This document shows, in pieces, positions 1-7,314 of a DNA stretch of 13,566 bases; the first letter of the stretch is position 1, and every line of letters starts with the position of its first letter. The translations under genes were made by a program, and so were the position numbers. Origin of the DNA: Syntrophobacterales bacterium (GTDB lineage: Bacteria > Desulfobacterota > Desulfobaccia > Desulfobaccales > 0-14-0-80-60-11); NCBI GenBank assembly GCA_023229795.1, contig JALNYP010000085.1:1-13566 (forward strand), given 5' to 3'. Under the pieces are notes generated by a model, which saw only the letters and a list, made by a program, of their open reading frames with translations, ran no database searches and was not told where the DNA came from.

Positions 1-68
1 TTGGCTTGCTTCAGCTCTTTCGCCAAACTCTCTAACGCGCCCTCCGGCAACTCCTTGGGTGTACGCAT
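1..68 (-). CDS. 5' end of an unidentified leftward gene, possibly an IS630-type transposase (partial)
   Basis: Reading leftward from an ATG at 68-66, the frame is open to the window edge and encodes 22 residues beginning MRTPKELPEGALESLAKEL. A strong ribosome binding site, AAGGAGG, lies just upstream of the ATG (complement of 74-80), which fixes the start. The short leucine/glutamate/lysine-rich beginning resembles, from memory, the N-termini of IS630-family transposases (helical lead-in before a helix-turn-helix). That assignment is inference because no catalytic DDE residues are visible. The context supports it: right behind the start, within about 70 bases, begins a surface-protein gene whose 5' part is missing, as expected if an insertion sequence ends here. 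It could also be some other small gene. Confidence 0.55.
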   Translation of the reverse strand, partial: MRTPKELPEGALESLAKELKQA

Positions 69-133
69 GCCTTCCTCCTTTCAGAGAAAAGCATACCATA
101 AGTTGTCAATAGACTGCAACTTAGTATTACGTA
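1..133 (-). mobile_element. Putative end of an insertion sequence (partial, right-hand end only)
   Basis: The stretch 69-133 separates the transposase-like start from the point where in-frame surface-protein repeats begin (about 140). It is far more AT-rich than either side and shows no coding sign. An IS end ending at a TA dinucleotide (IS630 elements target TA) would fit around 126-133, but the exact boundary and terminal inverted repeat cannot be fixed because the other end of the element is outside the window. Confidence 0.35.
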
Positions 134-139
134 TCTTGG

Positions 140-1198
140 GGCGGCAGTTACCTCGGGTGCGGCAGCGGCACTTACACCCTGAGCGGCACCGGCAGCCTGG
201 CGGTCGCTGGTAACGAGTATGTAGGCAACGCCGGCAGCGGCGCCTTCACCCAGAGCGGCGGCACTCACACGGTGGGCACCCTTTCCCTGGGCTATTTATG
301 CGCCGCCGCTAGCGGCACCTATAACCTGAGCGGCGGCACCAACACGGTAAGCAATTGCCTTTATCTGGGCCATAACTCCGGCGCCAGCGGCACCTATTCC
401 CTGAGCGATGGCAGCCTGGCGGCGGCTATCGAATTAATCGGCTACTCCGGTAGCGGCAGCTTCACCCAGAGCGGCGGCGCCAACACGGTAAGCAACTGCC
501 TTTGGCTGGGCGTCAATCCCGGCGGCAGCGGCTCCTACGACCTGAGCGGCGGCAGCCTGGCGGCGACCTACAACGGCGGCGTCAGCGAGTACGTCGGCTA
601 CGCCGGCAACGGCGCCTTCACCCAGACGGGCGGCACCCATACGATGGCCGGCACCCTCTACCTGGGTTATGCCTCCGGCGCCAGCGGCAGCTATAACCTG
701 AGCGGCAGCGGCAGCACCCTGACGGTCTCCGGTAACGAGTTCGTAGGTTTCTCCGGCCGCGGCGCCTTTACCCAAAGCGGTGGCAGCCAGACGGTGGCCG
801 GCGGCCTTTATCTGGGCAATAACGCCGACGCCAGCGGCAGCTATAACCTGAGCGACAGCGGCAGCGGCAGCTATCTCTCGGTGGGCGGCTCGGAGTATAT
901 CGGCACCTCCGGCAGCGGCAGCTTTACCCAGAGCGGCGGCACCCATACCGTGACCGGCGACCTCTATCTAGGCTCCAATGCTATCGGCTACAGCGTCAAC
1001 GGCACCGGTTCCTATAACCTGGGCGGCGGCAGTCTCTCGGTGGGCGGCTCGGAATACGTCGGCGACATCGGCACGGCCAGCTTTACTCAAAGCGGCGGCA
1101 CCAATACGGTGACCGGCGCCCTGACCCTGGCCGCCAATTCCGGCGCCAACGGCACCTATACCCTGAGCGGCGGCAGCCTGGCGGCCGGGACCGTCACC
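140..1198 (+). repeat. Tandem protein-coding repeat array (FTQSGG / Y-LSGG half-units)
   Basis: The codon for the phenylalanine of the FTQ(S/T)GG motif occurs at 245, 461, 617, 767, 923 and 1082, giving spacings of 216, 156, 150, 156 and 159 bases, i.e. a unit of about 50-53 residues with one longer first interval. Between them lie the second half-units (GTYNLSGG, GTYSLSDG, GSYDLSGG, GSYNLSGS, GSYNLSDS, GSYNLGGG, GTYTLSGG) and LYLG links. The spacing stays a multiple of three throughout, so the array evolved under selection for reading frame before the gene was broken. Known family: T5SS/PEP-CTERM-associated repeats. Confidence 0.75.
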
Positions 1199-1201
1199 TG
1201 A
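140..1201 (+). pseudogene. T5SS/PEP-CTERM-type repeat surface protein, 5'-truncated front fragment
   Basis: The frame that contains the repeats is open from 125 (after a TAG at 122-124) to a TGA at 1199-1201, but recognisable repeat sequence starts near 140 (GGSYLG then GTYTLSG). There is no start codon, signal peptide or ribosome site before it, so the N-terminus is missing; an ATG-like start further in would begin mid-repeat. The product is a string of glycine/serine/threonine-rich beta-strand repeats of the kind found in autotransporters and PEP-CTERM extracellular proteins. At 1198 the frame continues one register back into the C-terminal fragment, which carries the exosortase signal. The two fragments were evidently one gene. 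A free-standing secreted protein from this piece is unlikely. Confidence 0.7.
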
Positions 1202-2271
1202 ACCCCGGGGGGATTTTCAACCAGACCGGCGGCAGCCTGAATGCCACCACCTTCAACCAGCAGGGGGGCACGGTGCAGGGGAGCTTGGAGAACCGGGGGG
1301 CCTTTAACTACTCCAGCGGCGCCTTCAGCGGCCGCCTCCTCAACTACGGCACTATGAGCCTGTCCGACACCTTCACTTTCGGGAATGGCCTGATGCAGAC
1401 AGCCGGGGCCACTCCCATCAATCTCAGCAGCACCCAAAGTCTAACCCTGAATGGCGCCGGCCTGGACAACCAGGGGACTATCACCCTGAGCGGTGGTACT
1501 CTGAGCGGCACTACATTGAATAATAATGCCACCTTGAGCGGCTACGGCACCATCACGACGGGGTTGACCAACAGCAGCACCGGCAACGTCACTCTGACGG
1601 GGGGCACCACTATGGTGACCGGCAACGTCACTAACTACGGCACGATGAAGAACATGCAGACTACCGTCACCTGGGCCGGGAGCTTCACCAACGCCGGAGC
1701 TTATATTAGTGACCCGGGCACCCAGTATTTTACCGATTTGGTGATTGAACCGGGCGGCTATCTGTCGGGCGGAGCGGGCGACCTGTGGAGCCTCAGCGGC
1801 AACTTCAGCAGCCAGAGCACCCAAAACCTCCTGTGGAACACGAGGCTCTCGGACCTGGCCTTCACCGGCGGCACCAGCCATCAGCTCTATCTCACCGGGG
1901 CCGACCTGGGGGCCTCCATGGCGGGCTATAACAACAACTTTGCCTGGGGCAGCCTGGATCTCACCGGTCAGAGCCTGAACCTGTTGGATGGTAACGATAC
2001 CCAGGGCGGCGCCTTGTACCTGGGTAAGATCTTGGGCCTGATCTTCGCCGGCGACACCGTCACCGATATTACCAGCATTGTCGGCCTCAACCTCTATTAT
2101 GACTCATCCCAAAACCCCGACCTGGGAGGCCTGACCTACAACCTCAGCGGGGGCGGTTTCCTGGCACCGGTGGAGAACCCGGTCCCGCTGCCGGCAAGCG
2201 CCTGGATGTTGTTGAGCGGTCTGGCGGGCTTGGGGATCTTGAGAATGAGGGGCAGGGCCCAAAAAGGCTAA
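1198..2271 (+). pseudogene. VPLPA-CTERM sorting-domain surface protein, C-terminal fragment
   Basis: In the register one base behind the front fragment, the reading continues without a break as LNPGGIFNQTGG and then more Gly/Asn/Thr-rich strands (FNQQGG, NYSSGAFSG, LTLNGAGLDNQGTITLSGG) to a TAA at 2269-2271. The C-terminus is a sorting tail: VPLPA at 2182-2196, a hydrophobic helix of about 16 residues, then a basic end (RMRGRAQKG). In the known VPLPA-CTERM/PEP-CTERM system this tail is cut by an exosortase after export, releasing or anchoring the protein at the cell surface. The only possible starts (GTG 1273, ATG 1354) lack a ribosome site and a signal peptide, so this fragment alone would not be exported. 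No exosortase gene is in the window. Confidence 0.75.
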
Positions 2272-2301
2272 GAACCCCACAAACTTAATTAAATCATTGG
2301 C

Positions 2302-2324
2302 AGGGTCACAGCCCTCCCTTTTTT
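2302..2324 (+). terminator. Weak Rho-independent terminator after the surface-protein gene
   Basis: AGGG (2302-2305) pairs with CCCT (2312-2315) around a six-base loop, and a run of six T follows at 2319-2324. The stem is only 4 bp with a short C-rich spacer, so the call is tentative. Its position 30 bases after the stop codon is right. Confidence 0.35.
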
Positions 2325-2659
2325 ATGTGGCTTATGGTACTCCGAAAAGCCCCAGCAGGGGCAAATATACGACAGACGTTTGTGTCGCTCACTTGCTATT
2401 ATCAACATTAATCTAAAATATTAGATAGTTACATATACGATCACCATATCCCCCTGAGTCATATGACACAGCAGAGAAAAAAACCGCCCTCTTTTTCGCC
2501 AACCTCGCCCTAAGTTGCACGCCTCCCTATCTGGGTCAATCGTCGCATCCCCTCTGGCAATCCTGCTTTTTTTCCATAAACTGGCACCTATGCGGGACCA
2601 AAATCGGGCCAGGCGGAAGAAGTTTTCAGGAAACGGTTTGTCTCCGGCACTACTCATAG

Positions 2660-2812
2660 ACGAGGGCGGTTTGTCGCGGCAGAGAAGCGGAACTAAACGT
2701 GGAAAAAGCGAAACGTTTCGAGGCAGTTCCGTTAATAAGCGATAAATATCAGGAACTTAATGGCGCCGATCCCGTTTTTATCGTTGGAACCGAAACGTTA
2801 CAAGCGTACTAA
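2660..2812 (+). pseudogene. Possible 50-codon relic of a protein-coding gene (C-terminal-like piece)
   Basis: One frame runs 50 codons from just after a TAG (2657-2659) to a TAA (2810-2812). It encodes a balanced, protein-like sequence including REAELNVEKAKRFEAV and then NGADPVFIVGTETLQAY. It has no ATG; the only alternative start, GTG at 2699, lacks a ribosome site. The PVFIVGTE stretch is reminiscent of the PVYVIGTEVP segment of GatZ/KbaZ-type tagatose-bisphosphate aldolase subunits, but the similarity is short and from memory. Codon choice is more AT-rich than in neighbouring genes. It may be a decayed remnant of a transferred gene, or chance. Confidence 0.3.
2709..2720. promoter_or_regulatory. 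12-bp perfect palindrome CGAAACGTTTCG, possible operator
   Basis: CGAAACGTTTCG is exactly self-complementary. Nine of the twelve bases (CGAAACGTT) recur at 2791-2799, 82 bases downstream, and both copies are preceded by GGAAC within about 20 bases. This is compatible with a repressor operator, but there is no promoter or intact gene immediately next to it, and it lies inside the possible coding relic. Confidence 0.25.
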
Positions 2813-3152
2813 TTTAAGGTAAATTACCGAAATGTGCCAGGTGTCCTGAGAAATTATGCTTAACACTCAGTATTTATTGCTAAATTTAGTCATGCAAAAA
2901 ATGATCCCTAAAAAATTTCCCCACCCTGTCACCAAAAAACGCCCCAGGCTGACGCGCGGCAGAGTTCTTGCCAGCCCCAACCCTTATCACCACATCCCCA
3001 AAAATGCCGGATATGGTCTGGAGGCGGGTAGTTCTGGACTCCCTGATGAGTCCCGAATCATTGCAGATTGCAGGTATTTGAAGTTTGAGGTTAAATAGAG
3101 GAAAGGCCAAGGGGTCGCTCCTGAATAAGTTAACCTAAACGGGGAAGGCGTG

Positions 3153-3818
3153 ATGAAAAAAGCCAATCCAAGTGTGCTGGTTTTTGCTTCCGGGACCAAA
3201 ACCGGGGGCGGCTCGGGATTTGAGACCATGGTAAGGGCGACGCGGGCTCAACCGCCGATTTTGGACGCTTGGATCTGTGCGGTGGTCACCAATCATTTTG
3301 GGGGCGGCGTTTGGCAGAAGGCCCAAGCCCTGGGGGTACAGGCGGAATACTGGGCCGGCCCCTATGTGGCCAGGGGCTACCAGAATTTTGTGAAGTATTT
3401 CAACGCGGATTACGTCATGCTCTCCGGCTGGCTGAAACAAGTATCCGGCCTGGACCCGGCGAGGACGATTAATATCCATCCCGGGCCTTTGCCCCGCTTT
3501 GGCGGGCCCAAACTTTACGGGCATTATGTGCACGAAGCGGTGATGGCCGCGTATCAGCGCGGGGAAATTACCCACAGCGCGGTCACCATGCATTTTGTGG
3601 ATGAGATCTATGACAACGGCCCGGTATTTTTTGCTCTCCCGGTTCCCATTGAGCCGGGAGATACCCCGGAGACGTTGGCGGCGAAGGTGAATCAGGCTGA
3701 ACATATCTGGCAGCCCCGGGTGCTCAACTATGTAGTGCATGGCCAGGTGCGCCTGATCGGCCAGGAAGTGGTCTATGAAACGGCAGAACTGAAGCGGTTG
3801 CTGAGGCCGGAAGGGTAG
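3153..3818 (+). CDS. Phosphoribosylglycinamide formyltransferase family protein (PurN-like)
   Basis: A 221-residue protein of the formyltransferase (PF00551) fold. In PurN this enzyme passes a formyl group from 10-formyltetrahydrofolate to glycinamide ribonucleotide in purine synthesis. The catalytic trio is kept: Asn107 and His109 in TINIHPGPLPRFGG, and Asp154 in HFVDEIYDNGPV, matching N106/H108/D144 of E. coli PurN. The THSAVTMHF and PGDTPETLAAKV blocks also fit. The N-terminal phosphate loop is unusual: FASGTKTGGGSGF instead of the short SGNGSN type, so this is a divergent subfamily and the exact substrate is not certain. ATG at 3153 is preferred over the GTG three bases earlier because GGGGAAGG at 3141-3148 is then correctly spaced. 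It stands alone, without other pur genes, and converges on miaA. Confidence 0.85.
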   Translation: MKKANPSVLVFASGTKTGGGSGFETMVRATRAQPPILDAWICAVVTNHFGGGVWQKAQALGVQAEYWAGPYVARGYQNFVKYFNADYVMLSGWLKQVSGLDPARTINIHPGPLPRFGGPKLYGHYVHEAVMAAYQRGEITHSAVTMHFVDEIYDNGPVFFALPVPIEPGDTPETLAAKVNQAEHIWQPRVLNYVVHGQVRLIGQEVVYETAELKRLLRPEG

Positions 3819-3863
3819 TTAAGGCAAAAACGGTAGAATTAAGCAGAACCGCGCCTCAATCAG

Positions 3864-3891
3864 GGCAGGCTCCGCCGGGGGCCTGCCTTCT
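3864..3891 (+). terminator. Stem-loop between convergent purN-like gene and miaA
   Basis: GGCAGGC (3864-3870) pairs perfectly with GCCTGCC (3881-3887) around a ten-base loop, followed on the plus strand by TTCTT. It lies 45 bases after the purN-like stop and 24 bases beyond the miaA stop, so it could end transcription from both sides. The T-tract is poor, particularly for miaA. Confidence 0.5.
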
Positions 3892-3911
3892 TCCGGGGCC
3901 AAATAATCGGG

Positions 3912-4850
3912 CTACCCGAAAAACTCGGCCAGGGCCGCAGCCATCCCGTCGATCTCGGCGGGGGCAAACCACCTGATCTCCGGGTCGGAGCCGAACCAGG
4001 TGAGTTGGCGCTTGGCGTAGCGGCGGGTGTCCCGGGCCAAGAGGGTCAGGGCCTCCTCCCAGGTCCAGCGCCCGGTAAGAAAATTAATGAGGTGGCGGTA
4101 GCCCAGGGCCTGCAAGGGTTTGAGCTCCGGCGGATAGCGGGTCAGCAGGCCCTCGACTTCCTCGAGCCAGCCGGCCGCGAGCATGACCTGGACCCGCTGG
4201 TCGATGCGCCGGTAGAGCTCCTCCCGGGGCAGCCGCAGGCCCAGCTTCAGCACCCGGTAGGGGGCGTCCTGGAAGCGGTGGGCCTTGATGAGGGCGGACA
4301 GGGGCCGGCCGGTGGCCTCCCGCACTTCCAGGGCCCGGATGATCCGGTAGGTGTCGTGGGGGTGGAGCCGGGCCGCGGTGTCCGGGTCCAGATGGAGGAG
4401 GCGGGCGTAGAGCGCGGGGAGCCCCAGGTCGCTCAACTCCCGGCGCAGGCGGGCCCGCACCTGGGGGGCGGGGCCGCCTTCGGGGAAGAGGCCCGCGAGC
4501 AGGGCCTTGATATAGAGGCCGGTGCCGCCCACCACCAGGGGAGGGACGCCCCGGGCGTGCAGCGCGGCCAGGACGGCCCGGGCCTCAAGGCAGTAACGGT
4601 CCGCGTCATAGGGCTCGGACGGGTCGGCCACGTCGATGAGGTGGTGGACCACCCGGGCCCGTTCGGCCGGCGTGGGCTTGGCGGTGCCGATGTCCAGCTC
4701 CCGGTAGATCTGCAGCGAGTCGGCGTTGACGATCTCGGCGCCCAGGCCCTCGGCCAGGGCCAGGGCCACCGCGGTCTTGCCTACCGCAGTGGGGCCGACC
4801 AGGGCCGCCACCCGGGGTTTGTCTAGATGATTGGGCGTGGTAGCTTCCAT
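3912..4850 (-). CDS. miaA: tRNA dimethylallyltransferase MiaA
   Basis: A 312-residue protein, normal family length. MiaA transfers a dimethylallyl group from dimethylallyl diphosphate to N6 of A37 in tRNAs that read codons starting with U, stabilising codon-anticodon pairing. Visible motifs: P-loop GPTAVGKT (19-26), DSLQIYRELDIGTAKP (44-59) with the catalytic aspartate, VGGTGLYIKALL (107-118), and near the C-terminus RRYAKRQLTWF, the conserved tRNA-binding/closing motif. It is downstream of mutL on the same strand, an order also found in enterobacteria (mutL-miaA-hfq), but here no hfq follows. A 138-base gap holding a stem-loop repeat separates it from mutL. The ATG at 4850 has no clear ribosome binding site; no better internal start lies before the P-loop. 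Confidence 0.95.
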   Translation of the reverse strand: MEATTPNHLDKPRVAALVGPTAVGKTAVALALAEGLGAEIVNADSLQIYRELDIGTAKPTPAERARVVHHLIDVADPSEPYDADRYCLEARAVLAALHARGVPPLVVGGTGLYIKALLAGLFPEGGPAPQVRARLRRELSDLGLPALYARLLHLDPDTAARLHPHDTYRIIRALEVREATGRPLSALIKAHRFQDAPYRVLKLGLRLPREELYRRIDQRVQVMLAAGWLEEVEGLLTRYPPELKPLQALGYRHLINFLTGRWTWEEALTLLARDTRRYAKRQLTWFGSDPEIRWFAPAEIDGMAAALAEFFG

Positions 4851-4893
4851 TTGATCATAAGGCTGAAGTTGGCTTTACTTTGAAAATAACCTT

Positions 4894-4985
4894 GGGGGTA
4901 AAAGGCGAAGAGGGGAAAAAGAAAAAAATAATCTAAGGAGGTTTTTCCCGTTTCGCCTTTTGCCCTTTTCCCCTTTTCGCCCCCG
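4894..4985 (-). repeat. Purine/pyrimidine stem-loop repeat at the mutL 3' end (element A)
   Basis: Right after the mutL stop, in mutL's direction, come stacked GGCGAAAAGGGG-like purine blocks, a short middle containing GATTATTT (complement of 4926-4933), then the complementary pyrimidine arm. The arms at 4899-4920 and 4942-4961 pair with about one mismatch and one bulge over 21 bases. A related element in the same orientation follows the small gene at 6999-7175 (7171-7238). It may act as a terminator or 3'-end stabiliser for mutL. Confidence 0.6.
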
Positions 4986-4988
4986 TGT

Positions 4989-6731
<1,743 letters not shown>

Positions 6732-6812
6732 GGATTCCCCCTTGCCTTGCCCTGCTCCCTGGTTTATCATGTGCCCTAAGGAGGGCTGTCTCCGGTTCTT
6801 CTTACCCGCCCT

Positions 6813-6856
6813 GCCGGCCATGCGGAACTGGCCTTCTTCTGGCCGGCGGGCTTTTT
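6813..6856 (+). terminator. GC-rich stem-loop followed by T-run, rightward
   Basis: GCCGGCC (6813-6819) pairs perfectly with GGCCGGC (6841-6847), then GGG and CTTTTTA follow. This has the form of a Rho-independent terminator on the plus strand, but no plus-strand gene precedes it. It lies about 80 bases upstream of the mutL start, in the region shared with the divergent small gene, so it could be a relic or block antisense transcription out of mutL. Confidence 0.35.
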
Positions 6857-6860
6857 ATTA

Positions 6861-6957
6861 GCAATTAGCTGTTAGCGGTTAGCTGTTAGCCGTCAGGAGA
6901 GGGGTGATGTGAGTGGCCACCCCTGCTTTTAGCTGAAAGCTGACGGCTGAAAGCTAC
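6861..6957. repeat. Nested inverted-repeat element in the mutL/small-gene divergent region
   Basis: The left side holds two copies of TTAGCTGTTAGC (6866-6877 and 6879-6890, spaced 13 bases) followed by CGTCAG. The right side holds AGCTGAAAGCTGACGGCTG and then AAAGCT. TTAGCTGTTAGCCGTCAG on the left is complementary, with three mismatches in 18, to CTGACGGCTGAAAGCTAC on the right. Inside are a second pair GGGGTG (6901-6906) and CACCCC (6918-6923), and an 8-bp palindrome GTGGCCAC (6913-6920). The whole forms a long cruciform or REP-like element. Confidence 0.6.
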
Positions 6958-6998
6958 TTCTCACTATACCAAAAAATCGCACCAGGCGGGAGGTTCTC

Positions 6999-7175
6999 AT
7001 GGCCCGGGACCCGGCAACGCCAGTTCCCCTGACCCCCAAAGAAGAACTCATCCTCAAGGCGGCCAAGGAGATCGTGGTCAAATTCATCGAAGTGGGACGC
7101 GTCTCCCCGGCGTCGTTTGGCGACACCTTTACCATGGTCATCGACACCTTGCGCCGATCTCTTAAAGAGGGGTAA
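6999..7175 (+). CDS. Small conserved-looking protein of unknown function (58 aa)
   Basis: A 58-residue frame from ATG 6999 to TAA 7173-7175, with GGGAGG six bases upstream of the start as ribosome site. The product has a short flexible proline-rich lead (about 1-11), then LTPKEELILKAAKEIVVKFIEV, an amphipathic helix, a GRVSPASFGDTF turn and a second helix ending TLRRSLKEG. No membrane segment, cysteines or known motif. I do not recognise a named family, though the KEIVVKFIEVGR core gives the impression of a conserved deltaproteobacterial small protein. It precedes rph by 139 bases on the same strand. A stem-loop repeat begins exactly at its stop codon. Codon use and the good ribosome site make it likely a real gene. 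Confidence 0.75.
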   Translation: MARDPATPVPLTPKEELILKAAKEIVVKFIEVGRVSPASFGDTFTMVIDTLRRSLKEG

Positions 7176-7238
7176 AAGGGAAAGAGGCGAAAAGGCGAAA
7201 GTGCCCGGATTATTTCTTCGCCTTTTTCCCTTTTCGCC
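7171..7238 (+). repeat. Purine/pyrimidine stem-loop repeat at the small gene's 3' end (element B)
   Basis: Arms AAAAGGGAAAGAGGCGAA (7174-7191) and TTCGCCTTTTTCCCTTTT (7217-7234) are complementary at 17 of 18 positions. The middle contains GATTATTT (7208-7215), also present in the middle of element A beyond mutL. In both cases the purine arm comes first in the direction of the gene it follows. The left arm overlaps the TAA of the 58-aa gene. Confidence 0.65.
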
Positions 7239-7269
7239 TGGCCCGTTCAGAGGAAGAGTGACGTTCAAG

Positions 7270-7287
7270 GCCAATATCGGTATTGGC
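7270..7287 (+). promoter_or_regulatory. Perfect 7-bp hairpin/palindrome in the rph leader
   Basis: GCCAATA (7270-7276) and TATTGGC (7281-7287) pair perfectly around a four-base TCGG loop. It ends 27 bases before the rph ATG. It could be an operator or an mRNA leader hairpin; no T-run follows, so it is not a terminator. Confidence 0.4.
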
Positions 7288-7314
7288 TAATAATTTATGG
7301 TCACAGGAACCAGC

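Larger units (their letters stand above)
2272..3152. other. Gene-poor intergenic stretch, 881 bases
   Basis: No intact gene is supported here. The base composition is clearly more AT-rich than the flanks. Visible structure: a small hairpin GCCCC-agca-GGGGC at 2349-2362; another, CGACA...TGTCG, at 2370-2387; a direct repeat CGGTTTGTC at 2634-2642 and 2667-2675; a 12-bp palindrome at 2709-2720; a possible coding relic at 2660-2812; and a hairpin GGACTC-cctgat-GAGTCC at 3036-3053. The 75- to 80-codon open frames in this area have no ribosome site and biased, shadow-like composition. The stretch looks like decayed DNA next to the inactivated surface gene. Confidence 0.6.

Noticed and set aside
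434..946. 170-codon minus-strand open frame opposite the repeat array
   Set aside because: Alanine/glycine-rich repetitive composition is the antisense shadow of the Gly/Ser repeats; no ribosome site.
2341..2400. Hairpins near 2349-2387 considered as a cyclic-di-GMP riboswitch for the surface gene
   Set aside because: They lie downstream of the gene, and the conserved GEMM core sequences are absent.
2421..2657. 78-codon minus-strand frame
   Set aside because: No ribosome site, Arg/Lys-rich disordered composition, and it conflicts with the possible plus-strand relic region; not supportable.
3036..3058. CTGATGAG followed by CCCGAA, resembling a hammerhead ribozyme core
   Set aside because: The stem II return strand and the GAAA box in the right place are missing and no cleavage-site stem can be drawn; the same bases simply form a GGACTC/GAGTCC hairpin.
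2856..3110. 74- to 80-codon frames on both strands before the purN-like gene
   Set aside because: They overlap each other on opposite strands, lack ribosome sites and show no recognisable protein features.
4005..4826. 273-codon plus-strand frame opposite miaA
   Set aside because: GC-rich antisense of a fully recognisable MiaA; low-complexity Gly/Gln/Val composition and no homology features.
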